A DNA stretch of 32,175 bases, taken from the NCBI GenBank assembly GCA_018817515.1, contig JAHIUD010000053.1:1-32175 (forward strand), in the 5' to 3' direction. Made by a program: the position numbers and the translations under genes. The DNA is from Pseudomonadota bacterium (lineage in GTDB: Bacteria; Desulfobacterota; Desulfovibrionia; Desulfovibrionales; Desulfovibrionaceae). Below the pieces are notes generated by a model that searched no databases, was not told the DNA's origin, and saw only the letters and a list, made by a program, of their open reading frames with translations. Position 1 is the first letter of the stretch. Each line of letters opens with the position of its first letter. Below, piece by piece: positions 13,459 to 22,200 of this stretch.

Positions 13459-15630
13459 TCAGATGCCAGGTGTTTCTAACGCCGGGAAAAGTTGGGCCGG
13501 GGCCAGGGCCAGGCCCTCGTAGTCGAAGCGTTCGCGCAGCAGGGCGTACTCGCGGCCCTGGGAGTATTCGGCCAGCCAGGCGCGGTCGGCGTCTGTCCAC
13601 TGGTCCTGGTGGCGCATGAGCCAGCGGTACTTCTCGGTGGAGAGGTGGAACATCGGACGCTTTTCGGCGGCGGGCCTGGGGGCCAGGGTCTGCGCTTGCT
13701 CGGCCTCGGCCTCGGCCATGACGGTGCGGATGCGCTCCAAATCTGCGGCGGTGGTGGCGGGCGCTGGCGCGGGCTCCGCCTGAATGGTGATGAACTGGCG
13801 GGCGGAGAGGCTGTCGGCCATAAGGGCCGGGGCGTCTTCCGCGACCTGGAGGGATGCACCGGGGGCGATGGCCTGGGCCTTCTTCTCCAGGCGCTGCAAC
13901 TGCGCGCGCTCGCGCTTGGCCCGCGCCTCTTCGATGCGGCTGACCGGGAAGTAGTTCATGGCGTTGGCGTCCAGGTGCGCGGTGCAGAGCTTTTCGCCCG
14001 CTTCCGTCCAGACGGTGACGTAGGTGGAATCCCAAATGTCGTAGCGCACCTGCACAATGTCGTCGTGGTGGGCGGCCAGCTCGGGCGCGAAGTAGTCGCG
14101 GTTCCACAGGCGCACCATGCCGTTTTTCACCTTGCGGAAGGTGCCGGGCATGAACAGGTCGTCGCGCAGGTCCTCGGGCACGCGGTACGGTTCAAACCTG
14201 CCCTCGAAGCTCTGCCAATGCTCGTTGGGGCTCATGTGGCGGCGCTTTCCGGCAGCAACGTCCTCGATAATGGGCAGGCCCCGGTGCGGGCTGGCGTTGT
14301 ATTCTTCCACACGGGCCAGCAGCACGCTTTTGAAGGCCTCGAAAGTTGGCAAAAGCGCCGAGCGTCCGTGCTTTTTGAGCTGGGCGCGGGTGATCTTGTA
14401 CACGCGCTTGGCCGCGTCATCGTCCATGTCCGCGTGGGTGCAGGTGGCCAGTTGCTTGGAGGCGGGCACGCAGATGGTTTTGACCGCGCGCTCCATGAGG
14501 CCCTTGCCCTGTGGGCGTCCGGGGATGGACTTGCAAATTTCGATGCCCAGGCGCTCCAGCATGCCCACGCCGGGCTTTGTGAGCAGGTCCGCCGTGTAGC
14601 CCGGCCCGTTGTCGGTGTAGAGCATGGCCGGGATGCCGCCGAACAGGCAGGCCATGCGCAGGGCGTCCAGGGTGGCGGCGGCGCTCTCGGCCAGGGCCAC
14701 GGAAAGCCCCACGCAACGGCGCGTGGCCACGTCCAGGAAGAGCACCACCTCCGGCTTGAAGGGCCGCCCGCTGTCCGGGTGGGCTATCTCGGCGTCAAAG
14801 GTGGTGCCATCCGCCGTGTACACGTCGCAGGGCAGCAGGGTGTCCGTCTTGCGCTTCATGTGGGGCTTAAGGTGCAGGAGCGCGTTGCCCGTCTTGCGCC
14901 CGGCCTCCAGGTCCGGCTTGGCGATCTTGGCCAGGAAGCGGCGCACGGTGTCGATGGTCGGAGCGGGTGTGGGCTGCTCGGCCTCCCAGGCGCGGGCAAA
15001 GTCGCGGTGCGCCTCGGCCAGGCTGGGGTTTTGCGGCCGCTGGAAAAACGAGAGGAAAAGCGGGGCCCAGGCGGGCACGCCCATGTCCTTGTGCGGGTGG
15101 CGAGGCGCAAGCGCCAGCTCCCCGCCCTCGGCATAGAGCGCGCACCATTCGTACAGGCGGCGGCGCGAGAGCCCGCGCGCATCACCCGCGCCAAACTTGG
15201 CGTTGGCCACGGGGATGAGACGGGCCAGGCGCTCGCCCAAGGTTCCGGCCTTGGAGGCCTGCACCAGGTGGCGGATGGCCGCCTCCTTGCCGGTGAGGGT
15301 GGCCAGGCGCTCAATCTCGCGGATGAAGGCCAGCCGGGCCAGGGCTGTGGCGCGCCGGTCCTCGGTCAGGTGGGCCAGGGAGGTTGCGCCAGCCACTGGT
15401 GAAGCCTTGGCCGGGGCCGTGGGCACGGGCAGCACGCCCTGTTCGGCCAGCTGGGCGGACACAATGGCGTCGCGGGTGGCCTTGGGCATGGACGCCACAA
15501 TCCAATCACTGCCGCCGCCGCGCGCTTGGCGCTTGCGGCCTTGCCAGGATTCGCGCTTGGCGCGGCGAATGACCGTGCTCACGTTCGCGCCCAGCAGCCG
15601 GGCCAGGTCAAGAGAGGTGAAGGCGTCCAT
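13459..15630 (-). CDS. MuA-like DDE transposase
   Basis: This 723-residue transposase has an N-terminal winged-helix DNA-binding part (residues 1-60, F-T-S-L-D-L-A-R-L-L-G). The retroviral-integrase-type core follows at about 260-410, with D274 (Y-T-A-D-G-T-T-F), D340 (L-Y-T-D-N-G-P-G) and E380 (G-R-P-Q-G-K-G-L-M-E-R) as the catalytic triad. A C-terminal Mu-type beta-barrel and tail region completes it. The spacing between the first two acids (66 residues) is like MuA; its length is within the MuA range. It cuts the phage ends and transfers them to new targets with the MuB-like ATPase. The ATG lies one base after the upstream stop. Confidence 0.95.
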   Translation of the reverse strand: MDAFTSLDLARLLGANVSTVIRRAKRESWQGRKRQARGGGSDWIVASMPKATRDAIVSAQLAEQGVLPVPTAPAKASPVAGATSLAHLTEDRRATALARLAFIREIERLATLTGKEAAIRHLVQASKAGTLGERLARLIPVANAKFGAGDARGLSRRRLYEWCALYAEGGELALAPRHPHKDMGVPAWAPLFLSFFQRPQNPSLAEAHRDFARAWEAEQPTPAPTIDTVRRFLAKIAKPDLEAGRKTGNALLHLKPHMKRKTDTLLPCDVYTADGTTFDAEIAHPDSGRPFKPEVVLFLDVATRRCVGLSVALAESAAATLDALRMACLFGGIPAMLYTDNGPGYTADLLTKPGVGMLERLGIEICKSIPGRPQGKGLMERAVKTICVPASKQLATCTHADMDDDAAKRVYKITRAQLKKHGRSALLPTFEAFKSVLLARVEEYNASPHRGLPIIEDVAAGKRRHMSPNEHWQSFEGRFEPYRVPEDLRDDLFMPGTFRKVKNGMVRLWNRDYFAPELAAHHDDIVQVRYDIWDSTYVTVWTEAGEKLCTAHLDANAMNYFPVSRIEEARAKRERAQLQRLEKKAQAIAPGASLQVAEDAPALMADSLSARQFITIQAEPAPAPATTAADLERIRTVMAEAEAEQAQTLAPRPAAEKRPMFHLSTEKYRWLMRHQDQWTDADRAWLAEYSQGREYALLRERFDYEGLALAPAQLFPALETPGI

Positions 15631-15631
15631 G

Positions 15632-15871
15632 CTAGGCGGCCTTGCTTTTCAGCGGAATGAACAGCAGGTCTTCCGGCACGCCGAACTGGTCGCGCAGGCT
15701 CTCCAGCACGCGCACGTTGTTTCTTTGTCCGGCGATGGTATCCGCCACGAGGTTCTTGTTCACGCCAAGCCGCCGGGCGACCTCCAGCATGGTCAGCCCC
15801 TGGCGGTCCAGGTGTTCGCGGATGCGAAAGCGCATCTTTTGGCGTTGGGCCCGGCATTCGAGGGGCTTCAT
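15632..15871 (-). CDS. Small HTH regulator (Ner/Cro-like position)
   Basis: 79 residues. A central helix-turn-helix (T-M-L-E-V-A-R-R-L-G-V-N-K-N-L-V-A-D-T-I, about 27-46) is preceded by an arginine-rich stretch. Its position just before the transposase gene is where Mu carries ner, a negative regulator of early transcription; the fold is also compatible. The start overlaps the upstream stop as ATGA. An orthologous role to Ner is inferred from position and fold only. Confidence 0.75.
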   Translation of the reverse strand: MKPLECRAQRQKMRFRIREHLDRQGLTMLEVARRLGVNKNLVADTIAGQRNNVRVLESLRDQFGVPEDLLFIPLKSKAA

Positions 15872-16293
15872 ATGGTGTCCTCCAGCATCTTCTTGCGCTT
15901 GCGGGCCTCGCGTTCCGTCACGCAGGCCTTGCCGTAGTCCCGCAGCTTGCGGTCCTCATCTGTCATCACGTCGAGCCCCAGGGAACGCAGCAGCACCCGC
16001 AGGGGGGCGGCGTCCTTGGTGGCCCGGCAGAAAGCAGCCACGGCCAAAAGGCCCGGCGTGTGGTCGCGGTCATTGGGGTTCAACCATTTGTCCAGGGTGT
16101 CTTTTGAGATGACCTTGGCGTTCCCGGCAGTGAGCCGAATGCCTGCATCTCTGGCCACCGCGTTGATGCGGTCCACCAGCAGCTTGCGGCCATCCTCGTC
16201 CTCGCCAGCAGCGCGGTTCATGGCCGCGCGCATGGCTGGGACCAGGCCGGAAAGCCTGCCGTGGTCGTCGTCGAAGAGGGAAACCTGCCGCAT
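15868..16293 (-). CDS. First early-operon phage protein, unknown function
   Basis: About 141 residues from the ATG at 16293, which has AAGGCGG about 9 bases upstream; a TTG twelve codons earlier lacks such a site. The N-terminus M-R-Q-V-S-L-F-D-D-D is followed by a helical body with S-K-D-T-L-D-K-W-L-N-P-N-D-R near residues 60-73, which looks like a DNA-binding or toxin-type helix pair. The C-terminus is strongly basic (R-E-A-R-K-R-K-K). Such proteins open the early operon in Mu-like phages of this group; I do not know the function. Confidence 0.7.
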   Translation of the reverse strand: MRQVSLFDDDHGRLSGLVPAMRAAMNRAAGEDEDGRKLLVDRINAVARDAGIRLTAGNAKVISKDTLDKWLNPNDRDHTPGLLAVAAFCRATKDAAPLRVLLRSLGLDVMTDEDRKLRDYGKACVTEREARKRKKMLEDTI

Positions 16294-16414
16294 AGTCGCA
16301 ATCCGCCTTGTGGTGGAGGGCACGTCCAAACGTTCTTTGTGTGTGGACGTTGACCCTGTTGCGCGGGGCTGGTAGGGTTTTTCTTGAAGGGTTTTCCACC
16401 GCCCGCACCGTCTT

Positions 16415-16441
16415 TTTGTACCATTTGGATAACTTTGTCAA
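16415..16441 (-). promoter_or_regulatory. Candidate leftward early promoter
   Basis: On the minus strand a consensus TTGACA (16441-16436) is followed after a 15-base spacer by TACAAA (16420-16415), with an upstream TG giving an extended -10 (TGGTACAAA). It points at the early operon, whose first ATG is 122 bases downstream. The short spacer is offset by the extended -10. Prediction from sequence only. Confidence 0.5.
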
Positions 16442-16443
16442 CG

Positions 16444-16540
16444 CCGAACGGCGCAAAAGTTAGTGAAACGGTATTAAAAACGGTTCGGCAAGAATACCGA
16501 ACGGTTATGTTTTGTTTTGCGCGCCCCCCGGCGCAAAACT
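16444..16540. promoter_or_regulatory. Operator region between repressor and early operon
   Basis: The 240-base gap between divergent genes is AT-richer than its surroundings and repeat-rich. It holds GCGCAAAA at 16451-16458 and 16531-16538; a 9-bp inverted repeat GTTTTGCGC/GCGCAAAAC (16514-16522, 16531-16539); AACGG at 16447, 16467, 16479 and 16500; and TTCGG/CCGAA flanking 8 bases near 16484-16501. Such sites are likely bound by the LexA-like repressor and the Ner-like protein. Which repeat belongs to which protein cannot be told here. Confidence 0.6.
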
Positions 16541-16573
16541 TCTCGCGCATGTTCGGGCTGGGAAGTTTGGCGT

Positions 16574-17263
16574 ATGATCGGTGACCGTATCGTGCTGATT
16601 CGCGGTAAGCAGGCTAGGGATTCCTTTGCTTCAGAGCTGGGCGTGCATCCGCAAACCCTGGCTCGGTATGAAAAGGGTGAACGGCTCCCGGATAGCGCTT
16701 TCCTTGAGATGTTATCCAAACGGCACAACGTCGATCCGGCATGGCTACTCACGGGTGAAGGCCAGCCCTATTCCAAGCAGGCCGCTGCCCAGCCAGTGGT
16801 GCCCGCGCCCAACACGTCACCGGAGTTCATCGAATGCATGGACTGCCATCTGACCATGGTGCCCATGGTCGAGGCTAGGCTGTCGGCAGGGACGGGGAGC
16901 TTTGAGGCAGATGCTGGCATCGAGCGCCGTTACGCATTCCGAAGCGACTGGATCAATACAAAGGGCCAAGCTGCGAGCATGGTGCTTATGCGCGTGGCTG
17001 GCGACAGCATGGAACCGCAGATTTTCAACGATGATGTGGTGCTGATTGACCAGAGCCAGACGACGCCCCGAGCTGGTGGACTGTTCGCCATTGCGGTCGA
17101 AGATGTGGTGTACATCAAGATGGTGGACACCCTGCCGGGCAAGATCGTCCTGAAGAGCTACAACAGCAGCTATGCGCCGCTTGAAATTGATGCGCGTGGC
17201 GACCTAGCAGACGGGATTCGGATCATCGGTCGGGCGGTGTGGGTCGGTCGGGAACTCTACTAA
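16574..17263 (+). CDS. LexA/CI-type phage repressor (HTH plus S24 peptidase)
   Basis: 229 residues from ATG 16574 (GGAAG about 9 bases upstream). The N-terminal HTH lies at residues about 12-35 (F-A-S-E-L-G-V-H-P-Q-T-L-A-R-Y-E), then a linker, then an S24/LexA-like autoprotease domain with catalytic S145 (G-D-S-M-E-P) and K182 (V-V-Y-I-K-M-V). A105-G106 is a plausible self-cleavage site. The fold predicts RecA-triggered self-cleavage and prophage induction by DNA damage, unlike the Mu c repressor, which lacks this domain. It is transcribed away from the early operon and is the only gene of the prophage on the plus strand. Confidence 0.92.
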   Translation: MIGDRIVLIRGKQARDSFASELGVHPQTLARYEKGERLPDSAFLEMLSKRHNVDPAWLLTGEGQPYSKQAAAQPVVPAPNTSPEFIECMDCHLTMVPMVEARLSAGTGSFEADAGIERRYAFRSDWINTKGQAASMVLMRVAGDSMEPQIFNDDVVLIDQSQTTPRAGGLFAIAVEDVVYIKMVDTLPGKIVLKSYNSSYAPLEIDARGDLADGIRIIGRAVWVGRELY

Positions 17264-17279
17264 GTCCAAAAGCCTTTCA

Positions 17280-17430
17280 TTCTTCTGCCATTCAGTGCCG
17301 AATCTCGCGCACTTTCCTCTCACTTTCCGCCAATCGGTGCCAAATAGTCTTGCGACGCCGCTTTTCCCGAAAAGGCTAGGCCCATGCGGCTTTCCGCCGA
17401 ACTCACCTAACTTTCATCTAGTGCCGGAAT
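17280..17430. repeat. Putative transposase end-binding sites of the prophage
   Basis: Three copies of a motif close to C-T-T-T-C-n-G-C-C-A-T-C-n-GTGCC-r-A-A-T occur just after the repressor gene, with GTGCC at 17295, 17337 and 17421. The spacings are 42 and 84 bases, and a degraded box (GGCCC) sits at 17379, so the sites follow a 42-base period (four helical turns). This is where a Mu-like phage carries its left-end MuA sites. The precise phage terminus was not found but should be between about 17,430 and 17,480. Confidence 0.6.
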
Positions 17431-17493
17431 GAATGCCTCCCCAGTTCCGCAGATTCATGTAGGCGGAGCTGGACATATGCTGCCGCAAAGATA

Positions 17494-17523
17494 AAGGGCT
17501 TGCGACGCAAATCGCAAGCCCTT
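17494..17523 (-). terminator. tRNA-type terminator hairpin in att-like copy A
   Basis: Twelve-base arms AAGGGCTTGCGA and TCGCAAGCCCTT pair perfectly around a 6-base loop. On the minus strand they follow the tRNA remnant and lead into a T-rich stretch, as expected for a tRNA terminator. Confidence 0.75.
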
Positions 17524-17531
17524 GATCTTTC

Positions 17532-17580
17532 TGGGGGAGGCTTGCGGGAATTGAACCCCGGCCTCTTGATGGCGCTCAAG
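17532..17580 (-). pseudogene. tRNA 3' remnant (copy A)
   Basis: Minus-strand sequence runs from an anticodon-arm remnant (CTTGA/TCAAG stem with a 6-base loop) through a T-arm with the loop TTCAATT to a CCA-like end. The T-stem has mismatches and the anticodon loop is one base short, so it is not functional. The 5' half (acceptor strand and D-arm) is absent; the tRNA-like sequence stops at the anticodon stem, a common crossover point for tRNA integrases. Confidence 0.65.
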
Positions 17581-17915
17581 GGCGACACAGGTCGCGTCGC
17601 GTAATTATTCGATCTTATTGCGCATGCGCTGCAAGCGAATGATCATTTGGGGACATCTGTAGTGCCTGTCTGTAGTGCAAAGCTTTCTTGCGGCAAGAGA
17701 ATCTCCGGGCCTGGGATCATAATATCTGTTTGTAGGCCGCATGCAGAAATCGTTGCTGTATGAATTGGAATGCACATTTTTTCGCAGGGTCAAAGCAGGG
17801 GGTTTGGTCTGCACCCCATGAACGTCTCGCTGAATACTATTGAGCCGCTTGACACCACACTATCTTTCAGGCTTTGGTCATACGTAATGTCACAAGAAAT
17901 GGGACGATACCGCAA
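17581..17915. other. Noncoding stretch before the exopolysaccharide operon
   Basis: About 335 bases, less GC-rich than its surroundings. It holds the right part of att-like copy A, two GTAGTGC boxes, and a TTGACA at 17849-17854 that could be the -35 of the operon's promoter. No convincing -10 lies at the normal distance. A short minus-strand open frame (17605-17814) covers the repeats and shows no protein-like features. Confidence 0.5.
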
Positions 17916-18644
17916 ATGATGCGCTGCGCTGTGCGAACGCAGGCTGGCAAGCTGCGCCAGTATCTGACCTTCGCCACCCTGGCGGTGGTCACTGTTGCGG
18001 CCTGCGTTCTGGCCTATCCACACGCGCGGCGGGGGCAGCAGCTTGTGGCCGCATCCGAGCGTCTGCTGACGCAAGGCAAGGTGGAGCAGGCCCTGCTGGC
18101 CTTGCGCGAGGCTGCGAGCCTCGGCAGCATCCCCACTGGCAGCGCCGGGACCATGCTCGACGCCGCGCTCAAGGCAGGCGATGCAGACATCTCCCGCGAT
18201 CTGGCCATGCTGCTCATGAACAAGGGCAGGCCCCTGGCCTCTGGCCTTGTGGGCAAGGCCGCCGGGCTGCTCGACGCCTCCGGTGATCCCACAGGGGCGT
18301 TGGCCTTGCTTGAGAAGCGCCGCGCCATGGGCGCGCTGGAAAACCCCGAGACCCTGCACCTGGCCGACCTGTTGCGCCGCGACAGACGTTTCGATGAGGC
18401 GCTGGAGCTCTACGCGGGCATGCTGGCCAAGAATCCCGACGACACCGGCGCTGGCGCGGACCGCGCCGAGACGCTGCTCTGGATGGGCAAGCCCGCCGAG
18501 GCCGAAAAGGCCGCGCGGGACATGCTGGCCCGCAAGCCCGGCTCACGCGCCGCCCGGTTGGTCCTGGCTCGGACCCTGGCCGCTGGCGGCAATACCGAGG
18601 GCGCCATCGCCGAGTACCAGAAACTGCTGGGAGAAAAGCCGTGA
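17916..18644 (+). CDS. TPR protein with N-terminal membrane anchor, exopolysaccharide operon gene 1
   Basis: About 242 residues. A transmembrane helix (T-F-A-T-L-A-V-V-T-V-A-A-C-V-L-A, about residues 18-34) is followed by about four tetratricopeptide-like helix pairs with repeated A-L-L-A-L-R-E-A, A-L-E-L-Y-A-G-M-L-A-K-N-P and A-I-A-E-Y-Q-K-L-L. It is probably anchored in the inner membrane with TPRs in the periplasm, as a scaffold between synthase and outer-membrane exporter. The first ATG of an ATG-ATG pair was chosen; upstream starts lack a good ribosome site. It overlaps the next gene by 4 bases. Ala/Leu-rich, typical of TPR solenoids. Confidence 0.78.
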   Translation: MMRCAVRTQAGKLRQYLTFATLAVVTVAACVLAYPHARRGQQLVAASERLLTQGKVEQALLALREAASLGSIPTGSAGTMLDAALKAGDADISRDLAMLLMNKGRPLASGLVGKAAGLLDASGDPTGALALLEKRRAMGALENPETLHLADLLRRDRRFDEALELYAGMLAKNPDDTGAGADRAETLLWMGKPAEAEKAARDMLARKPGSRAARLVLARTLAAGGNTEGAIAEYQKLLGEKP

Positions 18645-19273
18645 GCATCGCCCGCCGACCTGTCATTGCCGTTCTTCTGCTTGCGTTGCTGGCCCTGCCC
18701 GCGCCCCTTGCCGCCCAGCCGCAGCAAGCGCCGACGGACAATCCCATGCCGCCCGCCCGCGACGACATGGCCGATTGGCAGGCCCGGCTGGAGCTGGCCC
18801 GGCTGCTCACCGAGTCCGGTCGCCACGCCGAGGCCGCCGAGCAGTATCGCAAGGTCCTGCGCGACAAGCCCGACCAGGCCCAGGCCCGCGCCGGGCTGGC
18901 CCGCGCCCTGTTCTGGAGCGGCAAGCGCGAGGAGGCCGCAGCGGAGCTGGCCAAGACCCCGGCTTCTGCGCTCACCGCCGAGGACCGGCTGCTCCAGGCC
19001 GAACTGTATCTTTCCGCCAACCGCCATGACGAGGCCATTGAAGCCCTGCGGGGCTACCTGGCCCTCAAGCCTGCCGATGTGAAGGCCCGGCTCAAGCTGG
19101 CCGATGTGTTGTCCTGGCGCAAGCGCCTGGACGAGTCCCTGGCCGAATACGAGAAGGTGCTTGCCAGCACTCCGAACGACCAGCAGGTGCGCCGCCGCTA
19201 CGCCCGCGTGCTCACCTGGGCCGGCCGCAACGACGACGCCATCCGGGAGCTGAGAAAGAGCCTTGGGAATTAG
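18641..19273 (+). CDS. Periplasmic TPR protein, exopolysaccharide operon gene 2
   Basis: 210 residues starting (GTG) with a clean signal peptide (V-I-A-V-L-L-L-A-L-L-A-L-P-A-P-L-A-A, cut after about residue 25). TPR units follow: W-Q-A-R-L-E-L-A-R-L-L-T-E-S-G-R-H-A-E-A-A-E-Q-Y-R-K-V-L, then R-H-D-E-A-I-E-A-L-R-G-Y, then R-L-D-E-S-L-A-E-Y-E-K-V-L. Expected in the periplasm, where it could bind the outer-membrane exporter or the polymer. Start and end overlap both neighbours, so translation is probably coupled. Confidence 0.8.
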   Translation: MSIARRPVIAVLLLALLALPAPLAAQPQQAPTDNPMPPARDDMADWQARLELARLLTESGRHAEAAEQYRKVLRDKPDQAQARAGLARALFWSGKREEAAAELAKTPASALTAEDRLLQAELYLSANRHDEAIEALRGYLALKPADVKARLKLADVLSWRKRLDESLAEYEKVLASTPNDQQVRRRYARVLTWAGRNDDAIRELRKSLGN

Positions 19274-22200
19274 GCGCGCCATAATTCGTCTGGCCGGGGC
19301 CGCGCTCTGCGTCCTGGCCTTGCTCCCGTTGGCGGCGTTCGCCGCTTCGGGCAGCCTTGTGCCGCCGGCCGAGCGCATCTCCGACGCCGAGGCCCGGCGC
19401 GAGCTGGCCCGGCTGCTCTCCTATTCCGACTCTGGCCGCGCCGAGGCCATGGACATTCTGCAGGCGCAACTGAAGCTCGCCCCGCAGGACGCCGAAGCGC
19501 GCCTGGCCCTGGCGGAGCTGCTCGCCCGCGCGGGCCGGCTGCCCGAGGCCGAGACCGCCCTGGCCGCGCTGCCAGCCAAGACCCTGGCCCTGCCGGAAAC
19601 CCAGGAACGCATCGGCGATGCCTATTTTGCCGCAGGGCGCATGAACGAAGCCTCCCGGCACTTTCAAAAGGCGCAGGCAGGGGGTCGGCCGGTGCTGCGC
19701 AAACTGGCGCAGTCCCTGGCCTGGGGAGGCGATGCGAAGGCCGCCCGGCCCATGCTCGAGAAACTCCTGGCGGAGAATCCTGCGGACCGCGAAGTCGCGC
19801 TGCTGCTGGTGCGCCTGCGCCTGGCCGATGGCGATGCCAGCGGGGCCGCCGCCTTGGCGCGGCAACTGGCCCAGTCCGCGCCGGATGATCCGCAGGGTCT
19901 AGCCGAATTGGCGGATGTGGAGACCGCCCTGGGCCACGCCGCCAGCGCCCGGTCGCTGTACGAGAAGGCGCTTGCCCTGCCTGGCGGGGCAGAACTCTTG
20001 CCGCGCTATGCCCAGGCCATGAGCCTCTGGGGCGCCTTTGGCCGGGCCATCGGCATCCAGCGCGGGCAGGTGGCCGCAGGCCATGCCGAGGCCCGCCTGG
20101 CCCTGGCCGAGGCGCTCCTCGCCGCCCAGCGCGCCGACGAGGCGGAGGGCGTGCTGCGCTCCCTCATGCTGGAAGGGCTTGCCTCGCAAGCGCGGCTGCT
20201 ACTGGCGCGGCTCAAGCTTGGCCAGGAAGACCCTGGGGCGGCCCTGGAGTCCCTCGCGCCACTTCTCGACGCCACGCCGACCCTGCCGGAAACTCCCGCT
20301 GCCCTGGCTTTGGCGGCGCAGGCGCAAATGAAGCTGGGCAATCCGGCCGAGGGGTTGCGCCTGCTCTCCACGTTGCCTGCGGACCGGGATCCCGTCCTGC
20401 GCGCCCGGCTGATGCTTGCTGCCGGACAAAAGGACCAGGCCGCCGCGCTGCTGGCCAAGGCCCACGCAGCCGCTCCCCGCGATGCCGAAATCGCCTTCCT
20501 GGCCCTTGGGGCGCAGGCCTCGGCCCCGGCCACCCTTGATATACTGACCGCGCCCGGCGCGCGCACCCCGGCGGAGCTTACCGCCTGGGCCGGGCTTTTC
20601 GCCCAGGCTGGCCAGCGGGCCGCCGCCCTCCGTTGCCTGCGCACCGCCCTCGTGGCCGACGCCCAGTATTATCCGGCGCGCATGGCCCTGGCCGAAACCC
20701 TGGCCGCCGACCGCCAGTACGATCAGGCCCTGGCCGAGCTGAACGCCCAGGCCGCCGAATTCCCCGACTCCTCCAAGGTGCTCTTGACCCGCGCCCGGGT
20801 GCTCTCCTGGGCCAAGCGCTATGACGAGGCCCAGGCCGCCTATGCCGCTCTCGCGAAGGCCGATCCCGGCGACCCCGTGCCGGTGCGCGAGGCCGCCCGC
20901 GTGCATTTCTGGGCCAAGGAGCGCGACCAGGCCCTGGCCTCCTATTCCAGCCTGCTGGCCCCGCCTGTGGACGCCAGCCTGGCCGGGGAGCTTGGCAAAG
21001 TGGCGGGGGTGACCAAGGACGCCCAGTTGGGCGACATCGCCGCCAACATGGCCAAGAGCGCGGCCGAGGGTTCGCAGTATCGCCGCTACGAACGCCTGAA
21101 CCTGGGGCGCGACGCAGAATTTTCATCCGAGTCCGCGCCTGGGGTCAACCGCGCCCTGGTTGACCAGTTGCCCGCCTACCGCATCCAGAAGGGCGCCAGC
21201 CTGGAGGCCCAGGCCAAGAACCTGTCCTTTGACCGCCGCTTCAGCCGGTCCTTGCCGGCATACGGCGAGCTGCTCGCCTTCGAGCCCGGCAACCAGGAGG
21301 CCCGCTTCGACCAGGCCCAGAGCGCCTGCGCCCTGGGCCTTTGCAGCGCCGAGCGCGCGGCCTACACGCGCCTGCTTCAGATCGACCCGCTGCACACCCT
21401 GGCTGGCACGGCCCTGGAGCGCCTGGAGCATCGCACCAGCCCGGTTGTTTCTCTGCGCCAGAACATCTGGCACGAGGCGGGCCGGGGCGAGCTTGCGCGC
21501 ATATTGCGCCTGCGCACGGACCTGGGGCTCACCGTGCCCGTGGCCGACGACTACCGCCTGGGCCTGACCCAGCACCGCTGGCAGGAGAGCCCGCGCGGTG
21601 GGCCGACCTACGAGGCCCTGGGCCAGACCCTGTCCCTCGACGGCGTTTTCAGTCCGCTGCTGCGCGGCGCGGCCTCGTGGACCAACAAGCGCTACACCAC
21701 AGGCAAGGTCGGCAATGTCGATACGGGCCGGGCGCGGCTGGAATTCAACCTGGACGACGTGGCTCGGCTGGGGCTGGGCTATGAACGCATGGAGGAGCTG
21801 GCCAACGAATACGCCCTGCGGCAGCGCGCGCTGTCCGACAACCTGTTCGCCGACCTGACCCTGACCCCGTCGCGGGATTGGGAGATCACCGCCGAGGTGC
21901 GCGCCAAGAACTACAGCGACGGCAATGTGGGCGACATGCAGAAGCTGGCCGTGAGCTACGCCCTTACCGACCACCCGCGGCAGCTCAAGGCCATCCTCTC
22001 CGGCGAGCGCCGCAACACCCAGAAGAAGAGCGAGGAGGTCTACACCGGGGCCGCGCTCACGGACATCCGCCGCCCGTACTGGACGCCCCAGGACTACACG
22101 GCCACGGCGTTCACGCTGGACTGGCGGCATGACCTGGCCAGGCTGTTCTTCTGCGGCGCGCCGGAGCACTGGTACGACCTGCGCGCCACCGTGGGCACGG

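Larger units (their letters stand above)
1..17460 (-). mobile_element. Mu-like transposable prophage (partial; continues off the left edge)
   Basis: The minus-strand gene order (regulators, DDE transposase, AAA ATPase, DUF3164, GemA, Mor activator, lysis genes, gp25 to gp30-type head genes) is that of Mu-like phages, with a divergent LexA-type repressor at the right. The repressor end therefore lies near 17,430-17,480, where repeated putative transposase sites sit. The exact terminal bases cannot be called, because the other end and the host target duplication are outside the window. The genes from the early regulator to the Mor gene are tightly packed, many with ATGA or TAATG overlaps, so the early and middle genes probably form one long transcript ending at the terminator at 7763-7809. 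No inactivating mutation was seen in the core genes. Confidence 0.93.
17482..17665. repeat. att-like repeat, copy A
   Basis: About 184 bases roughly 70% alike to 31991-32175 by eye. In order: a terminator hairpin, a tRNA 3' portion, a divergent 60-base stretch, and a conserved TTTGGGGACAT-y-TGTAGTGC block. A second CTGTAGTGC box follows at 17670-17678. The GTAGTGC boxes could be arm-type integrase sites. Confidence 0.7.

Noticed and set aside
17605-17814. Minus-strand open frame of 69 codons left of the exopolysaccharide operon
   Set aside because: Covers the att-like repeats, has no ribosome site of note and no protein-like pattern.
17849-17890. Firm promoter call for the exopolysaccharide operon
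   Set aside because: A consensus TTGACA is present, but no acceptable -10 hexamer lies 16-18 bases downstream.
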